64,000 nucleotides of DNA from Phytophthora hibernalis (taxonomy: Eukaryota > Oomycota > Peronosporomycetes > Peronosporales > Peronosporaceae): assembly GCA_012656075.1 (NCBI GenBank), contig JAAKBF010000349.1, forward strand, positions 1-64,000, read 5' to 3'. Within the stretch, counting starts at the first letter, position 1; each line of letters starts with the position of its first letter. The notes under the pieces are model-generated. The model had not been told where the DNA came from. It saw only the letters and a program-made list of their open reading frames with translations, and ran no database searches. A program made the translations under genes and the position numbers. Of the stretch, positions 22,373 to 33,275 are shown piece after piece.

Positions 22373-24389
22373 ATGGGTTTAAGCGAGCTCAAGCCTGGCA
22401 ACACCAAGCGAGCTCAGGTGACGGCCATCAAGGCGTTCAAAGCCTTTGTAAAGGCAGAAAATGTAGAGTTCAACTATGTCAAGCAATGCATTGAAAAGGA
22501 TGTCACTGGTAAGTGTTTTGTGTCTGTGTTAGATATGTTCGGTATGTATCTTGCATTTCATGAGGGTAAAAACGGCAAGCCACTTGCCCGGAACACCTCT
22601 ATGCAGTACTACAGACAAAGTAAGATGTGGCTCTTTGAGGTTTTTCCTGCGCAACGACACATTGTCCAAGCAAAGTTGCTTAGCATGTGGAAGACCCTCG
22701 AGAGCTTCTGTATGAAGCGAGATGGCAAAGTAGTTAGCAAAGCTCCACCGTGCTCAAAAACTGATTTAAAAAGAATGATGCTGTATTTGTATAAGAATAC
22801 ATGTACCTCTAGTGGTTACCAGGACGCAGCGCTGCTGTGTTTGCTGTGGTTCCTGTTTGGACGAGCTTCCGATCTGTCGCTCGTCCGCAAGCAGAACCTC
22901 TCCGTTGACGCAGCTGACGTGTTCTTCGTGCGCTTCATCCGCATCAAGACGTCCGAGGAGCAGGGCTTGTCATTGTTCCCGGATGCCGACTTCATCACCT
23001 GCCCGCTGCACGCTATCGCGGTGGCGCTCATCACTCAGTCGGCTCCGTCCGTCGCCGTTCTGGACAACTTGCCCGAGATACCGGTCGAAGCTGCCGTCAC
23101 GCTGTCGCCAGCGACGCCGCTGCTGGAGGTGTTGAACAACCCCAACGAGTTCGCTGCACTTGACGCCGCGGCTGTCGTTTCTTCCAAGCCCGCTGCTGTT
23201 GTCCCGACAGTCTACTCGCACGTCAACCGTTTGCTCGATCGCGTCGCGTGTTCTGCTGGAGTCCTGTCGCCTCTGACATCGCACTCGTTTCGGCGTGGCG
23301 GGCCCAACACGTGAACGCGTGTGATGGCCTCACAGAACGCTGGATCTTCGACCGTGGTGCCTGGAACATGTCTACGACAAACAAGGGGTTTAATTATATC
23401 TTCAACACAAGCAGAGAAGACCACATGGTTAGCAAAGCGCTCGGTGGACACGACACCACAGCTCGGGTGAAGTCGTTCGACCTGAAGCCGTTCGACACTG
23501 AGACACAAGTGAAGATTGCAGGTCTCCAGCGCTCACTGTTCACGACCTGCTACCAGATGGAGAGCTCCAAGTACAACGTAAGTCAGAGAGTGGTCGATGT
23601 GCTTACAGCTTACCTCATCTTGCATTACCCCTGATGAAGAGGCTGGATGCAGATGCCCTCGCTGTTAGACGTCTGGAGGGGGCGGCGGTGAATGGCGGCG
23701 CGTCAGTCGCCGAGCTACTCGCATGGTCTTCACACCTCGCCACCTGTGGAACCACCAAGCCAAGCCAAGAAGAACAAGCAGCCGCCACGCACAAGGAACA
23801 AATCAGCCAAAGCAAGATCATCGACCATCAAAGCAGTGTGATTGACCATTTAGTCGCGCACATCAAGCGCCAAGACGAGCGTCTCGACAACCTAGAAGCT
23901 ATAATGAAGGGATCCCCAGCACAAGACAAGAACAACAAGCGTCAGCAGGAACCAAGCCAAGAAGAAGAGAAACCCAAGCGTCAACGGACATCGGTGACTT
24001 ACCTTCATGTGACGTGGTTCGCGTGGTACGCGCAGGAGCCGCTCTGGATGGCGGATGCCCCGAAGCGGCAGCGATCGAACGCGAAGCTGCTCGTGGGTTT
24101 GATGAAGCTCTTCGTTGCCGACGACTTGGTGCTGGACCCTAGCACTGCCGGCTACCGCGACCATGTCCTGGAGCTCGTGAAGAAGGCGGAGGCTGCCGTA
24201 CTGACCTTCCTCAACGCCCGCAAGATCATGTCGCGCGGCTCCACAGCTATCCGCAAGCACCTCCACGAGCTGTACAAGAAGGGTGAGCTCAACGACAAGA
24301 TCGCCCGGTACCTTCAGCTTTGCCGTGCTTCTGCCATTCAAGATCCGGACCGTCAAGATGCCCTTGAGCCTGTAGCAACTGCACTCTAG
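22373..24389 (+). CDS. Crypton tyrosine recombinase with C-terminal domain
   Basis: The start (MGLSELKPGNTKRA) is shared with the other Cryptons here. The N-terminal SAM-like DNA-binding part covers about residues 1-140. The catalytic core shows the first Arg in FGRASDL (about 22860), the beta-sheet Lys in IRIKTSEEQ, the HxxR box HSFRRGG (about 23283) and, in the next frame, GAWNMSTTNKGFNYIF with the Trp and the Tyr nucleophile (about 23395). From 23634 a C-terminal extension follows: a coiled coil (IDHQSSVIDHLVAHIKRQ) and a conserved domain with TWFAWYA-like WFAWYAQEP and LVGLMKLFVADDLVLD. Frame changes at about 23300 (one base lost in the GGC/GCC run) and at a TGATG stop/start at 23632-23636. 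The first is likely an indel; the second may be too. With both corrected it would be one protein of about 670 residues. Confidence 0.8.
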
Positions 24390-24522
24390 ACGACACACCC
24401 ATGCAAGAAGCATAGCAATAGCAATAGCAACCGACACGATAAGGTGGCAATATACAACGTTTATTACATGATCAGCACAGCATTAGTCATCCACAATCAA
24501 TACAACACACAGAGTAAGTCAT

Positions 24523-24590
24523 GGCGACGGCTGGAATCGAACCAGCAACCTCAGGGCAAGCCCGGCGCTCTCCCAATGAGCTTCGTCGTC
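24523..24590 (-). other. tRNA-like sequence downstream of Crypton ORF
   Basis: On the minus strand 68 nt fold as a tRNA-like cloverleaf: acceptor GACGACG with CGTCGCC (six of seven pairs), D arm GCTC-ATTGGGA-GAGC with the conserved loop A and GG, T arm GCTGG-TTCGATT-CCAGC, and discriminator A. The B box GGTTCGATTCC is perfect. The region between D and T arms is 2-3 nt short and pairs poorly as an anticodon arm; read as a normal loop it would present TGC, but GGG-CTTG-CCC could instead form a mini-hairpin. No TTTT terminator follows closely. Probably a pseudo-tRNA or tRNA-derived module of the element. Confidence 0.6.
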
Positions 24591-25528
24591 GGTGGGTGGA
24601 TAGGGGCAGGATCCGGTAGACTCATAGCTCGTTCGTGGCTGTGAGGCCTGTACATGCAGTACGGTGCGCATGGGCTGTGAGGCCTGTACGGCCTGAGAAG
24701 GTAGGCGACTTGCGCACTTCGGCTGAAAAAGGAGAGTGAGAGCGAACAAATTCTGTCGGCGAGGGCTCAGCACGACAGCCACTAACTCGCCGCGTGTCTA
24801 TTTACTCTATATTTGGCGTTCTTCTATTGGCAGATAATTTAACCAATAGGATTGAGAACAAGTGGCCGACTCTGCCTTAATAGTGGCCCCCACCCGGGGA
24901 TCGGCCTTCATTGTTGAATTTGACGGCTGGAGAGCACATGGCTCCCGAGCCAAATTTGTAAGAAAAAAAAAGGGCTGATTTCTCAGCGTACAGGCCGTTT
25001 CAGGCCATTTCCTTGCGCCTATAAACAAGGCTAAAGCCCACGTTGACCATCCCGAATCCCATCCCATCTGATTCGCCTACCCCTTGTAGTACAGTAACAT
25101 GCCATCTAAGTCTGTTTAGTGTGTAGAACACATCGTACCATTTTACGGGTACAGGTCCGATAGGTCATCTGGTCGGATATTTTATGGTATGGTGTCTGTG
25201 ATACTACCGTATCAAGTAGAGAAGACAGATTACTTCATCTCCACACCTGCGAGCACAAGATATTTTCTTCAATGCGCTTTCTCGAGTATTGGCCTCGGGC
25301 CGCATCAAAAATAGGTATGTGCTTCCATCAACACGTGAGTATAAGCAGCAAATTAAACAAAATAACACAACGCCATCGGGATTATGGAATTCGAGATACA
25401 CTTTGATCATAACATGGGCTTCTACCCGGTGAATTTATGGCTAGTTCTCACGGAGTTGAGCCGAATGCTGCACGATACGAAAGTGAAGATCCGATAGTTT
25501 TTAAAGTGTGACCCATTTGGGTCACTCT

Positions 25529-25722
25529 TCATAATAATCCGTTTGGCGGACCCTCTCCCTTGGACGCCGTCCGTTTCCCCTTGCCAGCCGTCTTTGACGC
25601 CTCCGTCTTCACATCAACACTGCTCTTCTGTCCAACCTTCTCATCAACATACACTTGGTCCGAGCTGAGCGCCTTGTGAATGAACCTCTTCCTAGGAAAA
25701 GCACCAGCTTCATTAACCCTAA
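25529..25722 (-). pseudogene. C-terminal coding fragment, unrecognised
   Basis: A GC-rich minus frame of about 63 codons, hydrophilic and lysine-rich, ends at a TGA at 25529-25531 and is embedded in AT-rich DNA. It looks like the last part of a real protein (transposon ORF or host gene) but carries no motif I know. Confidence 0.25.
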
Positions 25723-26744
25723 TCCACCAAAATCAAAAACGTGGATATTACACCGAAAATGAGGCAAATTTTGGGTGTATTTTCAGTAACAGCAGCGTGT
25801 TCGCACTTTTTGCTGAGCTCAAAAGTAAAATACAGAGCTGTTCCGTGCGAAGTTGCGGCTTTGTATGCCAGGTTTGAATTAAGCTTTAATGTTTCATCGC
25901 ATTAGTCGATCTGAAATTTGCGATCAATTTCTCTGGTCAGCTTAATAATCTCTGGATTTTATATCCAGAGTCTGAATCCTTGCATCTCTGATACCTTACG
26001 TAATACGATTTCGATACTTCAGCAAAAAGCTTTAAAACCATGCTATACTTAATAACCTGATCGATTATAATTTTATTTGTGTCGGTTGACCCATCCGCAG
26101 AAGATTAGGACAAAACACCTTTATGATTCAATATCACGTATAATCGTATTTTACCTGCAGCAGATGATTTATCCAGACCGTTCCAGCAACGTTTTCGATT
26201 TTATTCTTCGAGCAACAAACTACGTGCACTGTTTCCCTTACTACGGATATTGACCAGCAAAACGAAAAATTAAGACGCCACCATATCCATTTGGTTATTG
26301 TCCGGCATTCATAGGTGTAGCAAGAACATACTGCCTATTTATTACTTACATGTGAGAAAACGGTAGAATCACATGAACGAATCTGATCAACACAATAACC
26401 CCCAGCACAAATACGCAGTCACGGTGCATATGATGCTCGCCTTTCTTCAGTCAGGACCAGCAGGTGGAGTCATCAATTGCAGTTGCTCACAGCGCGCTTG
26501 GTCCCCTGAAGGTGACTCGAATCTAGCAGCAGAACATGCCAGAAGCAGACATTCGACCTGTCACCACCACCGAAGCAAGCCACCAGACCGCGGCCAGCAC
26601 TCGCAGCGGACTAATGTCACGCCGTACCTCGTCTGAATTGCCACCCGAGTCCCTCCACCCCGGCGATACGATAGAGTATTACTTCAGGGGTTCGTCTGTG
26701 GAGATCCGCGCGGGCTTCGCGTCGCAGTCATCCTGGGCATCGAT
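25723..26744. other. AT-rich intergenic, nothing recognised
   Basis: No coding domain on either strand up to about 26.4 kb; thereafter GC rises and short frames appear (26373-26778 plus) without recognisable motifs. Confidence 0.35.
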
Positions 26745-26848
26745 GCCACGCCTGACCAAGATTTCCCCCTCGCCTTAGATACAGGCAAGCTTTTTGCCAC
26801 GCCTGACCAAGATTTCCCCCTTGCCTTAGCTACAGGCATGCTTTTGCC
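26745..26848 (+). repeat. Two ~50-bp tandem units
   Basis: GCCACGCCTGACCAAGATTT...CAGGCAAGC is followed directly by a near-identical unit ending CAGGCATGC. The copies differ at a handful of positions. It breaks the surrounding frames and has no clear role. Confidence 0.7.
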
Positions 26849-27155
26849 ACTCGCGACCACGATGAAGCGGTCTGCCGATCGTTTCGGCAATCGCTTTAAG
26901 CGCGGGTTCACTTGGTGGCGCACCGTTCGCTCCTATCATCTATTTTCTGGGAGGTGGAATGCTCCAACTCGCGCCAGCGCTTTCCACGACGCCCTGCCGG
27001 ACGCGATTCGTGCAGCAGTCGACGCAACGATGCTTCAGCTACGTAGTGCGCGTGAGGAAAGCAATGATAACGCTTTGCAGCGATATTTAAGGGAGGAGAC
27101 ATCGGATGAACGGGATCTGTCCGTCCGCCTACTAGGAGCTGCTCCAGCGCAGTGA
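26838..27155 (+). pseudogene. Unrecognised ORF beside repeat family
   Basis: A 105-codon frame begins within the tandem repeat, with a Lys/Arg-rich start (MKRSADRFGNRFKRGFTWW) followed by a helical, acidic C-terminal half. It abuts the 27.2-kb repeat copy. No family is recognised, and the opposite strand is open too, so the coding strand is not certain. Confidence 0.25.
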
Positions 27156-27199
27156 ATACGTCGCATTAACCCGCGGAAAATGGCGGAGAGGATGGTGCA

Positions 27200-27712
27200 A
27201 GGCTCGGTCGCGTCTTCTTGCCACATCTGCAGACACTCGCCGGCTGTCATCGCCATCTCACTCCTGAGAGTCGCGTCCTCACGGTAGGCGTAATACGCCA
27301 GCAGAACACGCACGAGAGTTGCAGCAATCGCTCGTTCTGACTGGCGTCGTGTTCTTCTTTCTGGTTCCCCTCCGGCTCGACGTAGAACGCGCGGCCCTGG
27401 GTCATGCGTACTCGTCGCTCAGCCGATCGTCGTCGTCCTCCTCCTCCGGCGTCTCACACTCCGTCTACTACGTCTCTTTCTTTGCCCCCGCGTCTCCGCC
27501 CGCAGCTTGGCGCTCAGCTGCAGCTCCCGGAGGCTCTTCGCAGGTTATAACTTCGTCTCGAACACGGCGTTAAACTCAGCGAACACGTCGTCGACCACGT
27601 CGTCCTGGAGCTGCGACCTGGCGCCGGCGACGAACTTCTTGGCGAGGAACACGAGCGCATCCGCCACTGGAGAATGCGCTTGGCCAGCGCGAAAACGACA
27701 CTCAGGAGAGGG
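27200..27712 (-). repeat. Repeat family copy A (left half only)
   Basis: About 513 bp is near-identical to 34184-34692. On the minus strand it encodes part of an unrecognised helical protein (segments ALVFLAKKFVAGARSQLQD, then VRVLLAYYAYREDATLRSEM in another frame). The match ends exactly at the word CTCAGGAGA, after which this copy continues into unrelated DNA. Confidence 0.75.
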
Positions 27713-27900
27713 TAGAATGAAATACTTATGAATCGGAAAGCCGCACTATTAAAAGAGGGCAATATCACCAATCAGTGGTGCATCCTCACCAAAAGCCTCA
27801 CTCACCATGCGTTTATCCAACAGCACTGTTGTTCTGGATGTAAGCACCAAAGAGATAGATTAGCCACTTACGCAAGGGTATTACTGTACTTCAAAAGGTA

Positions 27901-28137
27901 TTGATGTTCACGACAGCGCCACTCACAGCGAGTTCAATCTCAGTCCAGGATGGGAACCAGCTACTGTACCGCAGCTCGCTAGGCAGAGACGGCTTGGAGT
28001 CTATCTTATCGGACCCGGATGTCGCTGACGAGAAGATCACGTTCGAGTCCTTCCGCAATCAATCAACCTTCAACAGCTTCGTCAACGGGATTCCTACGGT
28101 GGCCAACACCAAGATCCTCAATGATTTTGCCTACGAC
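27901..28137 (+). pseudogene. Unrecognised coding-like fragment
   Basis: The plus frame 27901-28146 reads as a plausible hydrophilic protein (SILSDPDVADEKITFESFRN) and ends at a TAG exactly where the antisense ABCG fragment begins. No domain is recognised. It is one of several abutting gene pieces in this interval. Confidence 0.25.
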
Positions 28138-28335
28138 GGCGAATAGCGTCCACGATGAGCTTGTCAGATCGCGCGTCCAGTCCTTTCGTGAGTTCGTCCA
28201 AGAACAGCACGCTGGGTTGCGCCGCCAGCTACACGCCGATGGTCAGACTTCGTCTACTCCACGGAGCTGCCGCGGAAGATCTGGTCGGCGATCAGGTGAA
28301 GGTCCAGCAGGCCCAGACACTTGTTCACCGAATCG
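28138..28335 (-). pseudogene. ABCG (PDR-type) transporter NBD fragment
   Basis: The minus strand encodes a short stretch of the nucleotide-binding domain of a full-size ABCG pump. In order: a DSVN..LGLLDLHLIADQI helical segment, a SSVE stretch where the signature region lies, LTIGV, then AAQPSVLFLDELTKGLDARS with the Walker B aspartate and the D-loop. Two TAG stops interrupt it, one at the Glu normally after LTIGV, plus a frame change between SSVE and LTIGV. The usual DEPTSGLDARS has become DELTKGLDARS. No transmembrane domain or Walker A is present. Clearly a broken fragment. Confidence 0.7.
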
Positions 28336-28578
28336 TACAAGCAGAAGAAGAAGCCGCTGTTCGGGCGTCAACTCCAGAAGCTCGCGGTGCGCGAACTGGG
28401 CCAGCTCAAGGCCGTGCAGACCCACGCGAGCTTCCAGAGCGACCCATTCGCGGCCATCCAGGCGTATCTGCAGAAGATGGTGGTGCAGGCCATCCAGGAG
28501 CTGCTGTATACTACATAGTAAGACGACCAAGGCCAAGAAGAGGGACTACAAGATGGACTTCGAGGCCTAAGACTGTGG
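28321..28578 (+). pseudogene. SLX9-like C-terminal fragment (tentative)
   Basis: The plus frame 28321-28518 is basic then helical, with FQSDPFAAIQAYLQ near its end, which resembles the C-terminal motif of SLX9 (FAM207A) ribosome-biogenesis proteins. A second basic segment (KTTKAKKRDYKMDFEA) ends at a TAA at about 28568 in another frame. The assignment rests on one short motif. It lies between an ABCG fragment and a dynein fragment, both on the other strand. Confidence 0.35.
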
Positions 28579-28607
28579 ATAAGTATACATGTTGGGTTTT
28601 AACGCGG

Positions 28608-30031
28608 TTATTCGGTGTTGCAGAGCAGACAGACGCCCCGCAGGTCTCAGTGACGAGGCGGACGTCCAGGAGGACACTTCATGGTCACCATGAAGACGAA
28701 GTAGCGGTCTGTGCGAGTGGCGTACTTGTAGCACGGACACTCGAAGGGCCCCACCGACCCGTACAGCTCCTTGCGCGGCTTGGCCTCCACGTCCTTGGTC
28801 AAGCTGTTGACGTGCAGCACGGGCAGAGACGTGAAGAGCTTCTTGGGCTCCGACTCGACGATGGTGCCGTCCGCTTTGCTCAGGTGGCGCCGTCCATGAA
28901 GAGGCTGTAGATGTAGACGCCTTCGCTCGGAGTCGCTCGCACCTGCTCGGCGCGCTCGAAAGACATGACTTCCGTGTGGTAGACCACGTCGTCCAGCGCC
29001 CACTTGTCCGTCTTGGAGTGTTTGCGCGTGACCTACTGCTTCATGGCTGTGAGCATGCCTTGCGGGTTGAAGAACCCCGTGAGCCAGAACGAGTTGGGGC
29101 GGTATGTGTTGAACCACGTGCGATTCTGTTCGTCACGCGAGATCAGCGACGAGAACTAGTCCGAGCGTGGGCAGAATCCACGAGAACTCGTCGCCCACGG
29201 ACGTCCGCAGCCACAACTGCGGCACCTTGGCGTCGAAGATGTCGTCCAGCGTCCAGCTCAGTTCCTCCGTCATGACCACTTCACCTCGGATGGCCATCAT
29301 GCAGCGACTGCAACATCGACCGCACTTTGCCGATCACGCTCTGCAGCCGCTGGATTATCTGGAACAGGAAGATGTTGAGCGGAATGGTGAGGCCGCCCAG
29401 TTTGTTAATCTTGGCCTTGTAGTCGTCTCGTTGTAGTCTTCGGGCAGGCGGTCGAGCAGCTCCTTGGTCTTATCGCAGACCACATCTTCTCGAGAAACAC
29501 CCGAGGCTCCACCGCCCAGAGTCGTCCGCAGCAAATTCAACTCCTTGACTCGGTACGTGAGGTCGTCGTTCAGGTGCAGACCGAAGATCTCGGGCGAGTC
29601 TATCTCCGGCAGCGTGTGTGCCGATAGTCGTCGCTGTTGTCTGCCAACGGGATGCGGTAGTTGAAGTCGTTCGGCAGGCGGAAAAAGGGCTCGACCGGGT
29701 TGTAGCTGAACGTCGCCGAGCACACGTCCGGCGTGAGGCACCACTCCGCGTAGAAGTTAAACAGCCGCCGGTCCATGTTGTCCGTGATCTTGCCGACGTA
29801 CTGCACCTCGGTGACCATGTACTGCAGCGTCGGGTCGGGCCGGTCAAACATCCCAGGCTGCAGCAACGACATCACGCTTCTCTTGCGAAACTTCCTAGCG
29901 ATGCTGCGCTGCGTGGTGATGATGTCGAAAGGGGCGGCACTATCCTGACGTACTTGTTTGCGAGCTCCATCTCGACAGACACAGCACCGATCTCTGCTTC
30001 TGCCCTCCGTGGCGAATTCCGGAATGATCAA
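28608..30031 (-). pseudogene. Dynein heavy chain C-terminal fragment
   Basis: Reading the minus strand in several frames gives about 470 residues of the last AAA module and C-terminal domain of a dynein heavy chain. Landmarks: ITDNMDRRLFNFYAEW, PEIFGLHLNDDLTYR, VVMTEELSWTLDDIFDAKVP, FNTYRPNSFWLTGFFNPQGM and FECPCYKYATRTDRYFVF, ending in LRGVCLLCNTE just before a TAA at 28608-28610. Two nonsense changes stand out: TAG for Glu after MKQ (about 29036) and TGA for the Trp before LRGV (about 28645). Several frameshifts add to these. The motor AAA1-4 and stalk are absent. A real pseudogene fragment is more likely than sequencing error, because the stops are substitutions. Confidence 0.85.
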
Positions 30032-30139
30032 AGAGGAGCATTTTCACGTGCAAGAATCTGATTTATCTATTTTTTTATGTAGGATCGTATGGGAATATGT
30101 AAGATCTGCAAACCTGTGGATTCCACAGTGTTGAGATGC

Positions 30140-32493
30140 TCATGGTCGACGGCGTTTGGCAAGCGCGTACGACTCTGGTGCACGCAGTGAAGGTCGTCTA
30201 CGCCTACTTGATTGACGATGGATATCATTGTTCTCGTCGACCTGGGGTGATACTTGTCGTGGTAATGATAGCATCGAGGGTTCCAGTAGTGGTGCGCTCG
30301 AGGAATGCGTAATTAGAAGACCATCGCTACCGGTACTGTTGCCCACAGGTAAGGACGGAGCAGTTGGATTGTCCAACATGATTTGGGGAGGAGCTGCTTC
30401 TACATACACCGGCTGTGTTACAGCTGGCTCCATGGTTGTGGATTGAATAGCTAGGAGCCCATCAATATTGTTGTCCACAGATACGGAAGGTACATTTGGA
30501 TTGACCAGCAGGTTCGATGAAGGTGGTGGCTCTACATGTACAGCCCGTACGTGTAGGCCTTCACTTGGTGGTGAAATGTGCACGGGTTCACCAAATGCAT
30601 GTCCACTGCTCCATCTTCTATGGGCTCCGGTTGGGGCATTTCTACGCTCTGTTGGGGAGATGGACGAGAAGAGCGCGCCTGCGCCTGCGATCCTGGTCTC
30701 ACGAACCGCGGCTCTGGTGCGGGCATACCAGGGCATGGAAGTTCGGCGAACTTCGTAGCCTTAATCACGTGAAAACAAATGCCTGCTTTCTTCCAAACAA
30801 GGCACATGCATGTTCTTCCACTTGCATCAACGACCCAGCCGCCTTGGGGCATATCCACCCACATCAATCTCGCGTAATTAGCTGAATTGTAGGACCTACA
30901 AGTGTCCGATGGCCTTGTGCGTGCTGCTGAGATTTCTAAATCAGACTCCTGTTGATGAGATCTTGGGCCAGGCGATACACGAGCCAATATCAAATCATGG
31001 TGGTGCACAATCTCCGCTACCATTGTCTTTTTTGTCTGCTTGTAGAAACGCGGCTTTCAGTCTCTTCGAAACTTTAGACAGAGCTGAGAACGGGGCCATT
31101 GAAGATTCGTATCCGATACGGGACAAATCAAGCCGGCCGACCAGCTCAGTAGGTGTAGCACGTTTACTGTCGTTGACGAGCTTAAGGGTGTAGTGGTAGG
31201 TTTCTAGCGGATTGTTGGTTGCCGCGTAGCCAGGTGGAGTATGGTACGCCTGCCAGCGCGAAAAGCGAGGGTTTTGTAGCCACATCTTTATTAAGTGATT
31301 TGCCACTCGCTTAAACTCAGGGCATATTTCGCCAGCACCACGCCAAGAAGCGATAACAAATGCACGCCTCCGCAGATATTCATCATCATTGGCTGCAAAA
31401 TGCAAAACGTACAGGTTCCGAAAGATCAGCTGAATTGATAGCCCATCCAGCTTTGCTTCTTGAGCGTGGTTTTGCGCATTCTGAGTGACATGGAACCAGC
31501 ACATCAGAATGGTGCTGTCAGGTTGCTCACGAACACATGCCTTGTGCTGGGCCTTGTCCGCATCAATCATGATGAAATCCGGGGAAAGGCAACATGAAAT
31601 TTCTCCAAAACTACGCGTTTTAGAAACGCAAAGCACCACGAAATGTCCACTTCTCTGCGTTGGGACGTACAAAAGTACACGATAGGTAGAAATGATCCAC
31701 TCCAATCCGAAATTCCGAATACAAACACAGGATACTTCTGTTTCACAATGCTATGTGTGCTGTCTAAGTGCAGGATTGTTCGTAAATATGGTTGTTCTTG
31801 GATGGAGACGTAGCGCTCAATCAGTTGCATGCTTGTCAGTCCAATTCGAAAGGGCCGAGCTGTAGATCCAGTACCAAGCACCGGTTCCAAAACATCATCC
31901 TGAACTTTTGAGTCGCACAAAATCAACAAAGAGTCTTGCGAACGTGAGTCATCATTCAAATCGTACATACGACGCCGGCAAATTTCAAAAACAGGCGCCA
32001 TTGAGTCAGGCCCGTTTTTCTGCTTCCAAGTTTTCACGTAGTTCTGGACTTTGCACAGCTCAGGAACCGAACCGGGGATGTGAAAATTTCTGATCTCGCG
32101 ACACACGAAAGAATACACGAGCTGCGCCATCATCGACGGAGTATCTTCTAACTTGGAGTCAATATAATCTTTCATTGCTTGAGTCAGCCGCACTTCCACC
32201 GGAGACGGAGGCGCGTCTGTATGCATTGTGTGTTCACCTTGAATTAATATAATTTTATAGGCAACTTCTTGGCACTTCAGCTTCTTGTAGCGGGCAATAC
32301 ACTGTACCCCAGACGATTCACAACGCTGTGAGGTACACGTTGTCATTTTACAGCGCATTTCATACCAGGATGTGGCTAAACAGTCCTCCTCGCGTTCAAC
32401 ATGGTTCATCGTATAGCGCAAAAGATCGTTTTTAGCTGTAATCGATCGCGGAAGCTGCAACTTGAAGCTTCCGTACGGAGGATGTATCACCAC
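30140..32493 (-). mobile_element. MULE transposon with SWIM-domain transposase (broken)
   Basis: Four minus-strand frames, in order 32493-31567, 31705-30995, 31023-30532 and 30736-30140, form one Mutator-like transposase. The first has the N-terminal DNA-binding cysteines and a region leading to HLDSTHSIVKQKYPVFVFG, where the first catalytic Asp sits. The second carries FIMIDADKAQHKA with the second Asp and YAATNNPLETYHYTL with the catalytic Glu. The third has the SWIM zinc finger (CMCLVWKKAGICFHV). The fourth is a Ser/Pro/Val-rich tail with a basic end. Single-base frame changes separate them. I could not identify terminal inverted repeats. Confidence 0.8.
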
Positions 32494-32805
32494 CGGATCG
32501 CCATATCTCTACCCACGGACGCCGGTCCCGACGCCCGGTACCACTAGGCATCAGTAAAACTTAAATGCACAAGAATACGAAAGCACACTGTTTATTATAG
32601 TTTCTTCGGTTTCTTGGGAGTAGTTTCATGCTCTTTTGAATTGGTGCGAATCTCCTCTGAGAAGTGGTGAAATAACTCCCAATGGTGATGAATGCCTTTT
32701 ACGTAAGTGAGTCTTTCTTTTTAGTGACTGTCTCTGAAACAATTAGTGCTGAGTTCGTTTCCACCATGTCTGCGCTCCAATTTATAAGTAATCAAGTCGG
32801 TCCTC
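32494..32805. other. Intergenic, nothing recognised
   Basis: Short stretch upstream of the MULE transposase; no inverted repeat or gene recognised. Confidence 0.35.
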
Positions 32806-32985
32806 CGCTCAGGAGACCTGCAACACGCCACAAACTCAGTCAACAGCCGTAGCAGGCTGCAGAAGCGGGCAGAGCGCACATGGCAGCAGCGTCGCGTGGC
32901 CATCGGCCGTCGTGACGATACCCATCGCGGCGGCTTTAGCGTCGACTCGGCCGTTGTACTGTACTGAGCGCTGCAAAAAAACTGA
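32806..32985 (-). repeat. Repeat family copy B (right half only)
   Basis: About 180 bp matches 34688-34866 with scattered differences and starts at the same CTCAGGAGA word at which copy A (27200-27712) stops. Minus-strand translation gives the matching LLTEFVACCRSPERR segment. Confidence 0.7.
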
Positions 32986-33275
32986 GAAAGAGCGCTTATC
33001 AGATCCACACCGGGGTTGTGTTTATAATGGTTGTTAGCTATCGTTTATCTAATAATGGTTGCTTGTATGAGTGATTCTGATTGGCTAACAAATATGGGTG
33101 CTTTATGACTAATATGGGAAAAAATAAGATCGAAGATACGGTATTTCAATATTCAGATGTATTATTTTACTACGAACCTCGTACCAGAATATATCATGCC
33201 ACTCAACAGGAGAAGGATATGATTGGTCAAAAAGCTGTTGGAATTAAGAGCCTGCCAAGTCGATACAGTGTGACT

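Larger units (their letters stand above)
22080..25193 (+). mobile_element. Crypton (tyrosine recombinase transposon), near complete
   Basis: The left end at 22080 reads TATGGATGAAT, identical to the left end of the tandem Crypton at 47234 although the interiors are much diverged. About 290 bp of leader contains several TCCGAC/GTCGGA motifs, then the recombinase gene (22373-24389), then an antisense tRNA-like sequence (24523-24590) and about 600 bp of non-coding DNA. A candidate right end is the TATGGT pair at 25183-25193, preceded by GGTCGGATA, in parallel with the GTCGGAG...TATGGA right end of the tandem copies. Cryptons lack terminal inverted repeats and integrate as circles through short crossover sites. 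The right end is less certain than the left. Confidence 0.75.
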
